This document shows positions 44,547-53,155 of a stretch of DNA of 64,000 bases, one piece after another. The position numbers and the translations under genes are program-made. Origin of the DNA: Pedobacter heparinus DSM 2366 (GTDB lineage: Bacteria; Bacteroidota; Bacteroidia; Sphingobacteriales; Sphingobacteriaceae); NCBI RefSeq assembly GCF_000023825.1, contig NC_013061.1:2666001-2730000 (forward strand), in the 5' to 3' direction. Below the pieces are notes generated by a model. The model had not been told where the DNA came from and did no database searches. It worked only from the letters and a program-made list of their open reading frames with translations. Position 1 is the stretch's first letter; every line of letters begins with the position of its first letter.

Positions 44547-46088
44547 ATGAGTAAAGTTTTTACAATAACAGAAGGATTAGAAAATCTTGGTGCCTTAAGC
44601 ACGGGTGGACAGGGTTCTGTATATAAAGGCAAAAGGGTTGGAACAATCATCACGGCAGTGAAAATTATGCCCACCCCCATTCATACGGAAAGTGAAGATG
44701 ACAAGAATTTCCTTAAGTTTAAAAATGAAGTAGAAAAACTGAAAAAGGTAAATGAAATACCCAACCCTAATGTAGTAAAAATACTGGGGTCGGGCCTTAC
44801 TGAAAGTGGTTCTTTCCCTTTTATAGAAATGGAATACATTGAGGGGCCAGACCTGGAAAAGCTTTTAATGCCGCCTAATGCCCCTATATTTACTGTTGCC
44901 GAGGTCATTAAACTTGCAGAGCAATTGGCCAATGCCCTTGCCCACTGTCACCGTGTTGGCATTAAGCACGGCGATATTAAAAGCAATAATGTAAAATTTA
45001 ATACAGATACGGGCAATTATGTCCTGCTTGATTTTGGTCTGGCCATTATGTCTGATGAGCAGCGCCGTACAAGCTTGCGCCATGCGGGCGCGGTTGAATT
45101 TATGGCACCAGAACAACACGATGGTGAAGTGTTTTTTCAGACAGATGTATATAGTTATGGCATTATACTATATGAGTTGCTTGCCGGAACAGTACCTTTT
45201 CCGCTGATCAATAAAAATGAAAGCTCGCGTAACCAGGTGATGCTGGCACATATTGAAATTCCGGTCCCAGATATTCTTGCACTGCGCAGAAATCATCTTC
45301 CTGAGAGCTGGGACATGGAAAAGAAGAAAAAAGAAATGTATGTTCCGCAATGGTTGCTGGAGGTCATCAAAAGATGTCTGGAAAAGAATCCCGAAAAACG
45401 GTACGCCAATGGCACTGCTTTACTGGATGTAATTATGCACCGTGGTGAAGAATTGGTAGAGGGTGTGGAAGTTATATCCAGTCAGCTTCCGGTAAAACAA
45501 AAGGAAGTTACGTTTGTAGAGGCTGTACCAGGTGAAGTGAGCCTGTCAAGGCCCGTATTTGCAATCATGATCTTATCCATGGTCATATTGGGGATGCTTT
45601 CGGTTTATGGTCTATTTCTTAAAGACAATAACAGCATTAAACAGGTGACAACAGATTCTTTAAGTAATGTTCCTGCAGACACCACTAGTGTTGAACCGGT
45701 GATCCGGCATGATACCGCCCAGGTTCATCCGGTAGTGATTGATACTGTAGCCCAGAAAGCTGAAATAGACAGTTTAAAAAAAGAATATGAAGCCCAGATG
45801 GCAGCTGCCGCCAAACGTGCACAGGCAGATGCCCAAGCCAAAGAAAATAAAGACCCTGTGATTGTAAGCAGCGGAAAAAAATACCAGTTGCCAAAAGGAA
45901 CAGTATATTTTTATGAGGCAGCGAGTGGAGATTCGCCAAGAAATGGTGTATTGGGCCTATGGAACAATGCCAAATTTAATGTGATAGATGAGCAAAATGG
46001 TTTTATTTATGTTACCCATACCAATAAAGATGGTCAGATTACGAAGGGATGGTTGAATAAAAACGACCTTAAAGAACTGAAGGAATAA
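44547..46088 (+). CDS. Membrane Ser/Thr protein kinase with periplasmic SH3b-like domain
   Basis: A 513-residue protein: kinase domain about 10-295, one membrane helix about 336-356, then a coiled, Ala/Gln/Lys-rich linker and a C-terminal SH3b-like domain (about 447-511: KYQLPKGTVYFYEAA...GWLNKNDLKEL). Kinase motifs are LSTGGQGSVYKG (glycine loop), Lys39 in AVKI, Glu61, HGDIKSNN (Asp143, Lys145, Asn148), LDFGLA (Asp162) and MAPEQ. The catalytic loop has HGD instead of HRD, so it is a non-RD kinase. PknB-type kinases carry PASTA repeats outside; this one has an SH3b-like module that could bind peptidoglycan. It ends the operon. The convergent small heat-shock gene follows after a shared hairpin. 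Confidence 0.93.
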   Translation: MSKVFTITEGLENLGALSTGGQGSVYKGKRVGTIITAVKIMPTPIHTESEDDKNFLKFKNEVEKLKKVNEIPNPNVVKILGSGLTESGSFPFIEMEYIEGPDLEKLLMPPNAPIFTVAEVIKLAEQLANALAHCHRVGIKHGDIKSNNVKFNTDTGNYVLLDFGLAIMSDEQRRTSLRHAGAVEFMAPEQHDGEVFFQTDVYSYGIILYELLAGTVPFPLINKNESSRNQVMLAHIEIPVPDILALRRNHLPESWDMEKKKKEMYVPQWLLEVIKRCLEKNPEKRYANGTALLDVIMHRGEELVEGVEVISSQLPVKQKEVTFVEAVPGEVSLSRPVFAIMILSMVILGMLSVYGLFLKDNNSIKQVTTDSLSNVPADTTSVEPVIRHDTAQVHPVVIDTVAQKAEIDSLKKEYEAQMAAAAKRAQADAQAKENKDPVIVSSGKKYQLPKGTVYFYEAASGDSPRNGVLGLWNNAKFNVIDEQNGFIYVTHTNKDGQITKGWLNKNDLKELKE

Positions 46089-46096
46089 TTAAAAAA

Positions 46097-46125
46097 ATAA
46101 GGGCAGTCTTACGACGTGCCCTTAT
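46097..46125. terminator. Stem-loop terminator between kinase and small heat-shock genes
   Basis: ATAAGGGCA (46097-46105) pairs with TGCCCTTAT (46117-46125). On the minus strand it is followed by a T-rich run, so it terminates the heat-shock gene well. On the plus strand the T-run is weak, though the stem may still stop or stabilise the kinase operon transcript. Confidence 0.75.
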
Positions 46126-46146
46126 CACCTTAAACAAACTAACCAA

Positions 46147-46581
46147 TTATGAAACCTTTATTTCTTTAGTAGCTGATGCAGAGTCATCTTTTTTACCTAT
46201 AGTAATGTTTAAGATGCCATTTACATATTCAGCCGCAATTTTTTCACCATCTACACTTTCAGGCAGTACAAAGGATCTGGCGAAAGAGTAATAGTCAAAT
46301 TCTTTTCTGGTGTAATCTTTTTTCTCTTCAGTTTCGGTTGTTTTTTTCTCGGCCCAAACCGAAAGGGTATCTTTTTTCAAGTTGATCTGAAAATCCTCTT
46401 TAGTGAGACCAGGTGCAGCCAATTCAATTTTATAATCGGTTTCTGATTCTAAGATATTTACACCAGGTACTTTATTTATAGTTAAGTTTTTATTTAACGC
46501 TTCACTAAACAATGAGTCGAAAACATTGTTAAAGTATGGTGCAGTGTTTCTGGTTCTGTTGTTAAATTTTACTAGTGTCAT
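46147..46581 (-). CDS. Hsp20/alpha-crystallin small heat-shock protein
   Basis: A 144-residue chaperone that holds unfolding proteins without ATP. The alpha-crystallin domain covers about 38-135, with ETDYKIELAAPGLTKEDFQINLKKDTLSVWAEK and the family's late VNGILNITIGKKD. The N-terminal arm (FNNVFDSLFSEAL) is typical, and the C-terminal tail is short. The start is supported by AGGAG about 9 bases upstream, an unusually good Shine-Dalgarno sequence for this phylum, perhaps allowing strong expression under stress. It is divergent from the thioesterase gene. Confidence 0.95.
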   Translation of the reverse strand: MTLVKFNNRTRNTAPYFNNVFDSLFSEALNKNLTINKVPGVNILESETDYKIELAAPGLTKEDFQINLKKDTLSVWAEKKTTETEEKKDYTRKEFDYYSFARSFVLPESVDGEKIAAEYVNGILNITIGKKDDSASATKEIKVS

Positions 46582-46625
46582 TGTTATTTTCTCCTATTTT
46601 AAGTTTTTTATTTTTTACTAATTTG

Positions 46626-46663
46626 TATACTAACCCTTTGTTCAACTCTTATACCAACCCTTT
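46626..46663. repeat. Direct repeats TATAC(T/C)AACCCTTT, period 24, in the hsp20-thioesterase gap
   Basis: Two 14-base copies (46626-46639, 46650-46663) differ at one base and are spaced about two helical turns apart. They lie in the 87-base divergent promoter region between the small heat-shock and thioesterase genes. A regulator site is possible; nothing more can be said. Confidence 0.4.
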
Positions 46664-46668
46664 TTTTT

Positions 46669-47157
46669 ATGATTTTTAAGACATTTTGGCGCAACAGAAG
46701 TAAAAAACAAGACAAAAAGACAGACATCATCAATACTTTAGACAGTTTTAAGTATAAAACTGTGATAGAGACCCGTTTTGCGGATTTTGATATGATGGGC
46801 CATGTAAACAATGCTGTGTATTTTACTTACATGGAAATTGCCCGGGCTAAATACTGGAACCATGCAATACAATGGGATTGGAAAAAAACTGGAGTGGTGA
46901 TTGCCCAGGCCTCACTTGATTATATTTTACCCGTGTTTATGGATGACAAGATCAGTATGTATGTACGTACGTCCAGAATTGGAAAAAGCAGTTTCGACCT
47001 GGAATATTTACTGGTAAAACTGGTTCATGGTAAAGAAGAGGTTTGCAATAAAGGTAAAACAACCTGTGTGGCTTTTGACTATACCAGCAGAAGTTCCTTT
47101 CCTATTCCGCAGGATGAAAGAGACAGAATGATCTCTTTTGAGCAGTTAGAGGTATAA
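46669..47157 (+). CDS. Hotdog-fold acyl-CoA thioesterase (4HBT/FadM-YbgC type)
   Basis: A 162-residue protein. After a basic N-terminal stretch of about 27 residues comes the hotdog domain with the 4HBT-type signature RFADFDMMGHVNNAVYFTYMEIARAKYW, in which the Asp after RFAD and the HVNN segment are the usual active-site region. It then shows IAQASLDYILPVFMDDKISMYVRTSRIGKSS. Such enzymes hydrolyse acyl-CoA or acyl-ACP thioesters in the cytoplasm. It converges with folB and lies near an acyl-CoA dehydrogenase gene, but no operon is implied. Substrate unknown. Confidence 0.9.
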   Translation: MIFKTFWRNRSKKQDKKTDIINTLDSFKYKTVIETRFADFDMMGHVNNAVYFTYMEIARAKYWNHAIQWDWKKTGVVIAQASLDYILPVFMDDKISMYVRTSRIGKSSFDLEYLLVKLVHGKEEVCNKGKTTCVAFDYTSRSSFPIPQDERDRMISFEQLEV

Positions 47158-47164
47158 TCCCTAT

Positions 47165-47542
47165 TTATACAGGTGCTGTGTATTTCAGCTGCACAAAAGA
47201 ATGCCCTATATCTCCGGGCATAGGCGGATGCAATTTTCGAATACCTACGGTTGCTGTTAAAATGAAAGGATAAACTGCAATGGTACGGTCTATAATGTTT
47301 CTGATCACTGTTTCAAGCATTTTCTGGGTTTGTTCCATTTGTTCCAGAATGATGTTGTTCAGGGTTTCATAGTTTACCGTGTGCTGCAAATTTTCAGTAT
47401 CGCCATAAGGAACGAATTCGACCACAATATCTGTTAAAAAATAGATCCCTGTTAACTGTTCTTCGGGGTAGTAGCCATGAAAAGCAAAACATTTTACATC
47501 TTTTAAAGCAACTGTCTGAATGAAATTGGAATGGTCTGGCAT
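47165..47542 (-). CDS. folB: Dihydroneopterin aldolase
   Basis: A 125-residue protein of the tunnelling fold. Visible marks are VALKDVKCFAFHGYYPEEQLTGIYFLTDI (the FHGYYPEE substrate-binding segment), TVNYETLNNIILEQM, LLETVIRNIIDRTI-like helix TQKMLETVIRNIID, and a C-terminal VGIRKLHPPMPGDIGHSFVQL where a Lys before the Pro-rich turn is expected. It converts dihydroneopterin to 6-hydroxymethyl-dihydropterin in folate synthesis. It is a single gene facing the thioesterase across 7 bases with no clear terminator between them, and divergent from the acyl-CoA dehydrogenase gene. Confidence 0.92.
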   Translation of the reverse strand: MPDHSNFIQTVALKDVKCFAFHGYYPEEQLTGIYFLTDIVVEFVPYGDTENLQHTVNYETLNNIILEQMEQTQKMLETVIRNIIDRTIAVYPFILTATVGIRKLHPPMPGDIGHSFVQLKYTAPV

Positions 47543-47593
47543 TAGAAAAGATAATTTTTTGTTCGGTTTTAACCGGCCGTACCCTTAAATTAT

Positions 47594-47601
47594 TACCTTT
47601 G
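47594..47601 (+). promoter_or_regulatory. Candidate minus-7 element of the acyl-CoA dehydrogenase gene
   Basis: TACCTTTG matches TAnnTTTG exactly, 39 bases before the ATG at 47641. No good minus-33 TTTG lies at the usual distance, so the promoter call is tentative. Confidence 0.35.
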
Positions 47602-47640
47602 GGTATACAGCCGATTGCTAATCCAAATATAGTGTAAACA

Positions 47641-48831
47641 ATGAATAAATCAGCCAGGAAAGATCTTTACGAAGCACCAGATTATTACCTACTGGACGAA
47701 TTATTATCTGAAGAGCATAAACTGATCCGTTCTGTTACCAGAGAATGGGTGAAAAAAGAAGTCAGTCCAATTATCGAGGATTATGCACAAAAGGCCGAAT
47801 TTCCAAAACATCTTATAAAAGGGCTCGGTGAAATAGGTGCCTTCGGCCCTACCATTCCTGTTGAATATGGTGGCGCGGGGCTTGATTATACAGCCTATGG
47901 AATTTTAATGCAGGAAATTGAACGTGGTGATTCCGGAATCCGGTCTACAGCTTCTGTACAGGGATCCTTGGTAATGTACCCCATTTATACTTATGGAACG
48001 GAAGAACAGCGGAAAAAATATTTGCCTAAGCTGGCCACAGGTGAACTAATGGGCTGTTTTGGCTTAACAGAGCCAGATCACGGATCGAACCCAAGTGGTA
48101 TGGTCAGCAATATTAAGGACAAAGGAGATCATTATTTGTTAAATGGCGCAAAAATGTGGATTTCTAATGCACCATTTGCGGATATAGCAGTAGTTTGGGC
48201 AAAGGACGAGTCGGGTAAAATTAGAGGGATGGTAGTAGAACGTGGAATGGAAGGTTTTACTACTCCTGAAACGCATAACAAATGGAGTTTAAGGGCTTCA
48301 GCTACCGGCGAACTGGTATTTGACAATGTGAAGGTTCCTAAAGCAAATATTTTTCCTGATGTTACAGGCCTGAAAGGTCCCTTGGGTTGTTTGAACCAGG
48401 CACGTTATGGAATAGCATGGGGAGCTTTGGGTGCGGCGATGGACTGTTATGATACGGCATTGCGCTATGCCAAACAACGTGAGCAATTTGGCAAACCCAT
48501 AGGCGGCTTTCAGTTACAGCAAAAAAAACTGGCTGAAATGATTACAGAGATTACAAAAGCCCAGTTACTGGTATGGCGTTTAGGGGTTCTTAAGAGTGAG
48601 AACAGGGCAACACCGGAACAAATATCAATGGCAAAAAGAAATAGCGTAGAGGTTGCGCTGGATATAGCGAGAAATGCAAGACAAATGCTTGGTGGCATGG
48701 GCATAACCGGAGAATATGCTATTATGCGCCATATGATGAACCTTGAGTCTGTAGTTACCTACGAAGGTACACATGATATCCATCTGTTAATCACAGGCAT
48801 GGATGTAACCGGGATTAATGCATTTAAATAA
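47641..48831 (+). CDS. gcdH: Glutaryl-CoA dehydrogenase-type acyl-CoA dehydrogenase
   Basis: A 396-residue FAD flavoprotein. It shows the acyl-CoA dehydrogenase blocks GAFGPTIPVEYGGAGLDYTAYGILMQEIERGDSGIRS, CFGLTEPDHGSNPSGM, and the C-terminal YEGTHDIHLLITG with catalytic base Glu375. The TYEGTHDIH sequence and the SGIRSTASVQGSLV region match glutaryl-CoA dehydrogenases, which oxidise and decarboxylate glutaryl-CoA to crotonyl-CoA in lysine and tryptophan breakdown. Bacteroidota often carry it as a lone gene, as here. A general short-chain acyl-CoA dehydrogenase is the alternative. Confidence 0.88.
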   Translation: MNKSARKDLYEAPDYYLLDELLSEEHKLIRSVTREWVKKEVSPIIEDYAQKAEFPKHLIKGLGEIGAFGPTIPVEYGGAGLDYTAYGILMQEIERGDSGIRSTASVQGSLVMYPIYTYGTEEQRKKYLPKLATGELMGCFGLTEPDHGSNPSGMVSNIKDKGDHYLLNGAKMWISNAPFADIAVVWAKDESGKIRGMVVERGMEGFTTPETHNKWSLRASATGELVFDNVKVPKANIFPDVTGLKGPLGCLNQARYGIAWGALGAAMDCYDTALRYAKQREQFGKPIGGFQLQQKKLAEMITEITKAQLLVWRLGVLKSENRATPEQISMAKRNSVEVALDIARNARQMLGGMGITGEYAIMRHMMNLESVVTYEGTHDIHLLITGMDVTGINAFK

Positions 48832-48917
48832 TAACTAAATTATTGCCGCTCAACACTTATCTAATTATGCCAGCTCAAACGTTCTTAGCACTTACATTAC
48901 AGGTGTTATTCAGAAAA

Positions 48918-51563
48918 ATGCTTTTCACAGCAGTTCTTATATCAATTATAAGCGCTGCATACGGACAGGACAAGAATTTTTATATAAATAAAAAAGATCC
49001 GTCCTGGATTGTTAAACGAAACAACCAGGGCTTCAAACCGGCTGCAAAAGATATTTCTGATGGTTATTTTCTAGCTGTTTACGAAAACCAGAACCATGCT
49101 GAACTTCAGGAAGAATATGTGCATGTCATCAGGGAGATCGTTTCAGATGCCGGAGTACAGAATGGTTCTCAGATCTCTGTTACTTATGATCCTAGTTTTC
49201 AAAAACTGATTTTTCATAACATCACACTGTGGCGTGGCGATAAGTCTTCAGACCGTTTACAGGGTAATAAATTTAAGGTGCTGCAAAATGAAAAAGACCT
49301 TTCAAAATTTATTTACAGTGGAACCTATGATGCTTTTTTACTGCTGGATGATGTAAGAAAAGGGGATCGGATTGAATTTTCATATAGCATTAAAGGTACC
49401 AATCCGATATTTGGTGATAAGTTTGCTTCACTGTTCTATTTTGAAGGATCGAGCAGTATAGGGCACACCTATACCAATATTATCATCAATAAAAACAGAT
49501 CCTTAAGCCTCAAAAACTTTAATTTCAACGATCAGCCGAGGATAACCGAACGTGATGGATTAAAAGTATATGAATGGGAGCATAAACTAACTAAAACACA
49601 TCGCGTTACCGATTTTGAACCCAGTTGGTACAATCCTTTAAAAAGAACCCAGCTTACAGAATACAAAAGCTGGAATGAAGTGGTAAACTGGGGGCTTGCC
49701 GTAAACGATTATAAGGATATTGAAACTCCGTTGCTCAATAAAAAAGTTAAGGAACTGCATGAAAAAGCTGGCGGCAACCAGGTTAAGTACATCGAAAATG
49801 CAATCAGGTTTGTACAGGACGAGATCAGGTATATGGGAATTGAAATGGGGATATATTCACATCGGCCCAATTCTCCGGAAAAGGTACTTAAGCAACGTTA
49901 TGGCGATTGTAAAGACAAATCCTTGTTGCTGGTATATTTGCTTAAAGCAAAAAATATTGCTGCCTATATGGCTTATGTAGACACCTACTCTACTATAAAA
50001 ACTAAGGACTACCTGCCCAGTCCATTCGTATTTAATCACGTAGTAGCAGTTATTGAACATAACAACAATAAAACATGGGTTGATCCCACAATAGCCTACC
50101 AGAGAGGTACATTTGACAATTTTTATTTTCCCAATTACGGAGATGCACTGGTCATTAAAAAAGGGGTTAGCACATTGGAGCCAGTCATCAGCATCCCAAC
50201 AGGCAAGCTGGTCTCTGAACTCCGGTTTGATGTTGCAGACACCATTCCCGACAGTAAATCTTTCCTCACTATTAAAAGTACTTATACCGATAATTATGCA
50301 GATAACATCCGCAGCGAAATTGCAGGCTCAGGCACTGATGGAATAGAAAAGACTTACCTGGAGTATTATGGTAAATATTACCCGGACATTGAACTAAAAG
50401 AGCCGATTAAGGTCACCGATAATGAAGAAAGCAATACACTGGAAGTTTTAGAGCATTATGAAATCAGCAACATTTGGGCAGAAGATAAAAAAACTGCAGA
50501 AAAGTATTTGTCCTTCTTTGGCGATTTGATCAGCTCAGAAATGAGGGACATTACTGCTAAAAACAGATTGGCTCCCCTATCGCTTAAAAATCCGGTTAAT
50601 GTTGAACAGGTGATTACGGTAAATATGCCTTATCTGTTTAATTTTGGTACTGAATCTGTTAAGGTAGAGAATGATGATTATTATTTCGAACTGTACAGGT
50701 TTCAGCGGGGAAAAACCATTACATTTAACTACACTTTTCGCAACATGAGCGCCTTTATTGATGGTTCAAAAGTGAAGGATTATGTGAAGGATAAAGGGAA
50801 GATACAAGACTATTTAACTTACTATATCAATCGCGGGACGGCCGGAGAAAATACCATCAATCCCTATACGCTTTGGATGTTTATAGCGGCAATGGCTGCT
50901 ACTGCTTTTTTCTGTTACCGTTTATACTTTAAAAGCGGAGATTTTGATCTTGAACGCCTGGAATATGCCCGGCCAATCGGTGGATGGCTTGTATTACTGG
51001 CCATCAGAATTGTATTACAACCCCTGGTGCTGATTAGCGATGCCATACGATCGGGTTTGTTTAGCATGAGTGGATGGGCCGGACTGGCCACGCTGAAGAG
51101 TCCGGGCCAATATATTATAAAACTGGTTTATTTAGTGGAAATAGCAGCATTTGCCTTGTTAATTGGTTTTGGTGTATTACTGATATTCCTGTTTTTTAAG
51201 AAAAGGGAAAGTTTCCCGGCGCTGTTCATCATTTTTTCGCTTTGCCTGATTGCTTTTCTGATTGGTGATAATGTTGCTGCTATCTATGTCCGTTCCTTAA
51301 CCGGGCAGCCTTTGATCAATGTAATTGAAATCCCAACAACAGTGATATCTTTGCTTTACAGTGGCGCATGGCTCTGGTATGTTGCAAAATCGGAAAGGGT
51401 TAAAGAAACTTTCGTGTATACTTACCCGGCTGTTGAGTGGCAGGCCGCTCTGGCAAAACATTACGATAAAAAAATGGCTGTACAAAAGAAGGAAATTGAT
51501 TACCCCGCGTCTGCAGAACTATTAGACAGCCCTGAAAATATTAAAAATTATGAAGACATTTAA
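48918..51563 (+). CDS. DUF3857/transglutaminase-like protein with C-terminal DUF2569 membrane domain
   Basis: I choose the ATG at 48918 because MLFTAVLISIISAAYGQ is a clean signal peptide; the frame is open 25 codons further up, with TTG and ATG alternatives. The product is about 881 residues. A DUF3857 beta domain comes first. A transglutaminase/protease-like core follows with RPNSPEKVLKQRYGDCKDKSLLL (Cys331), FNHVVAVIEHN (His) and TWVDPT (Asp), so the catalytic triad is complete. The C-terminal 200 residues carry four to five membrane helices starting PIGGWLVLLAIRIVLQPLVL, the DUF2569 pattern. The soluble part should be periplasmic. Substrate unknown. The stop overlaps the next gene by 14 bases. 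Confidence 0.88.
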   Translation: MLFTAVLISIISAAYGQDKNFYINKKDPSWIVKRNNQGFKPAAKDISDGYFLAVYENQNHAELQEEYVHVIREIVSDAGVQNGSQISVTYDPSFQKLIFHNITLWRGDKSSDRLQGNKFKVLQNEKDLSKFIYSGTYDAFLLLDDVRKGDRIEFSYSIKGTNPIFGDKFASLFYFEGSSSIGHTYTNIIINKNRSLSLKNFNFNDQPRITERDGLKVYEWEHKLTKTHRVTDFEPSWYNPLKRTQLTEYKSWNEVVNWGLAVNDYKDIETPLLNKKVKELHEKAGGNQVKYIENAIRFVQDEIRYMGIEMGIYSHRPNSPEKVLKQRYGDCKDKSLLLVYLLKAKNIAAYMAYVDTYSTIKTKDYLPSPFVFNHVVAVIEHNNNKTWVDPTIAYQRGTFDNFYFPNYGDALVIKKGVSTLEPVISIPTGKLVSELRFDVADTIPDSKSFLTIKSTYTDNYADNIRSEIAGSGTDGIEKTYLEYYGKYYPDIELKEPIKVTDNEESNTLEVLEHYEISNIWAEDKKTAEKYLSFFGDLISSEMRDITAKNRLAPLSLKNPVNVEQVITVNMPYLFNFGTESVKVENDDYYFELYRFQRGKTITFNYTFRNMSAFIDGSKVKDYVKDKGKIQDYLTYYINRGTAGENTINPYTLWMFIAAMAATAFFCYRLYFKSGDFDLERLEYARPIGGWLVLLAIRIVLQPLVLISDAIRSGLFSMSGWAGLATLKSPGQYIIKLVYLVEIAAFALLIGFGVLLIFLFFKKRESFPALFIIFSLCLIAFLIGDNVAAIYVRSLTGQPLINVIEIPTTVISLLYSGAWLWYVAKSERVKETFVYTYPAVEWQAALAKHYDKKMAVQKKEIDYPASAELLDSPENIKNYEDI

Positions 51564-51930
51564 AAAATATTATGACCTGCCCGCCTCTCCGGAAGAAGTT
51601 TACTGGGCTTTGACCAAGGCCCAAAGCATACAGTTATGGACGGGTGCCGAAGTTGAATTTAAGGAAGAAGCCGGTACCGAATTCTCATTTTGGGAGGGTG
51701 ATATTGTAGGTAGGAACCTGGAATTTGATTATGGGAAAAAAATTGTACAGCAATGGTATTTTGGCGAGAATACTGAACCATCTATTGTTACGATTAAACT
51801 GCATGAGGACAAAAAGGGCACTTCCCTTGAATTTATACAGACGAATATTCCTGATGCAGATTATGATGATTTTACAGCTGGTATAACTGAATATTATCTG
51901 GGTGGTTTACTTGATTTTTTTGAAGAATAA
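51550..51930 (+). CDS. START-like/SRPBCC (AHSA1-type) domain protein
   Basis: A 126-residue single-domain protein with the helix-grip pattern: MKTFKKYYDLPASPEEVYWALTKAQSIQLWTGAEVEF at the start, then FWEGDIVGRNLEFDYGKKIVQQW, and a long C-terminal helix (DFTAGITEYYLGGLLDFFEE). Members bind small hydrophobic ligands or assist Hsp90; the role here is unknown. It overlaps the 3' end of the preceding gene by 14 bases, so translation is probably coupled. A strong hairpin follows. Confidence 0.88.
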   Translation: MKTFKKYYDLPASPEEVYWALTKAQSIQLWTGAEVEFKEEAGTEFSFWEGDIVGRNLEFDYGKKIVQQWYFGENTEPSIVTIKLHEDKKGTSLEFIQTNIPDADYDDFTAGITEYYLGGLLDFFEE

Positions 51931-51937
51931 ATTAATA

Positions 51938-51965
51938 TCCTAAATTGTATAAATACAATTTAGGA
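51938..51965. terminator. Stem-loop terminator between SRPBCC gene and lysA
   Basis: TCCTAAATTGTAT (51938-51950) and ATACAATTTAGGA (51953-51965) form a perfect 13-base inverted repeat, with extra A/T pairing outside. It is A/T-rich and symmetrical, in the gap between convergent genes, so it probably works in both directions. Confidence 0.75.
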
Positions 51966-51999
51966 ATATTGACCCTATGGATTATTTACTTAATTCGAA

Positions 52000-53154
52000 T
52001 TATGCTTCTTCACTGTAAACAGACCTGATCTCATCTCTCAGGTTGTACTTTGATGCCATTACTTCTCCGTATGCTCCTGCACTTCTGATGGCATAAAGAT
52101 CTCCCCTGAAACTTTCGGGCTGTTCTACTTCTTTACCAAAACAGTCTGTACTTTCACATATTGGTCCCACTATATCATATTTTAATGTTGTTTGATTCCC
52201 ACGACTAAGGTTCTCGATTTTGTGGTAAGCTTGATATAAGGCTGGGCGCATCAACTCTGTCATACCTGCATCCAGCACTACAAAATTTTTCTTTTTACCA
52301 TTTTTTATATATAAAACCCTGCTGATCAGTGAGGCACATTGCCCTACTAAAGCCCTGCCCAGCTCAAAATGAACTTCCTGGCCAGCCTTAACCTCAAGAA
52401 ATTCTGAGAAGATCTTAAAATAAGCATCGAAATCAGGAATCTGCTGCTCCGGATTATGATAGTCAATACCTAAGCCCCCACCCACGTTTAATATTTTTAC
52501 ATTAAAACCGCGCTCTTCAAACCATATCGCAAATTCATTAACCCTTACGCATAAGTTTTTATATACATCAAGATTAGTAATCTGCGACCCGATGTGGAAA
52601 TGTATGCCTAAGAACTCAAGGTGTTCAGATACCTTTAAGGTCTCTACACATTTCGGAAGATCCCAGGAATTTACACCAAACTTATTTTCGTCCAGACCAG
52701 TAGTAATGTTGTGATGGGTATGGGCATCAACATTCGGATTGATACGTATAGCAATTTTCGCTATTTTGCCTTTTTTGCCAGCCAGTTCATTGATCACTTC
52801 AAGTTCCTGAACAGATTCTACATTAAAACAAAATATATCCTGGTCCAATGCCAAATTAATTTCTTTATCAGATTTACCCACACCTGCAAAAACCACTTGT
52901 TTAGGATTAAAGCCTGTTTCAATAGCCCTGTTCACTTCCCCTCCACTCACGCAATCAGCACCAAAGCCAATTGCCTTTACTTTTTTCAGTACCGCTGGAT
53001 TGAAGTTCGCTTTTAAGGCATAGTGCACATGAAAATTGTATAACTTAGCAGCATTTGCGCATGCATTTAACGTATTTTGCAACAGGTTAAGGTCGTAATA
53101 ATAGAACGGTGTTTCTAAATTTGCGAAACGTGATATATCTTTATTAGAAAACAT
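52000..53154 (-). CDS. lysA: Diaminopimelate decarboxylase
   Basis: A 384-residue PLP fold III decarboxylase. Marks are FHVHYALKANFNP with Schiff-base Lys48, GADCVSGGEVNRA, GIHFHIGSQI, ILNVGGGLGIDY (phosphate loop), ELGRALVGQCASL, and PICESTDCFG with the Cys contributed across the dimer. It makes L-lysine from meso-diaminopimelate, the last step of the pathway, in the cytoplasm. Together with the aspartate kinase gene on the same strand it frames lysine and cell-wall precursor synthesis. Its start is one base from the start of a divergent small membrane-protein gene. Confidence 0.97.
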   Translation of the reverse strand: MFSNKDISRFANLETPFYYYDLNLLQNTLNACANAAKLYNFHVHYALKANFNPAVLKKVKAIGFGADCVSGGEVNRAIETGFNPKQVVFAGVGKSDKEINLALDQDIFCFNVESVQELEVINELAGKKGKIAKIAIRINPNVDAHTHHNITTGLDENKFGVNSWDLPKCVETLKVSEHLEFLGIHFHIGSQITNLDVYKNLCVRVNEFAIWFEERGFNVKILNVGGGLGIDYHNPEQQIPDFDAYFKIFSEFLEVKAGQEVHFELGRALVGQCASLISRVLYIKNGKKKNFVVLDAGMTELMRPALYQAYHKIENLSRGNQTTLKYDIVGPICESTDCFGKEVEQPESFRGDLYAIRSAGAYGEVMASKYNLRDEIRSVYSEEA

Positions 53155-53155
53155 A

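Noticed and set aside
37330..46088. Reading the FHA/PP2C/kinase genes as a type VI secretion regulatory module
   Set aside because: No T6SS structural gene (sheath, VgrG, TssJLM) is in the window, and the SEDS-PBP fusion in the middle of the operon points to wall synthesis instead.
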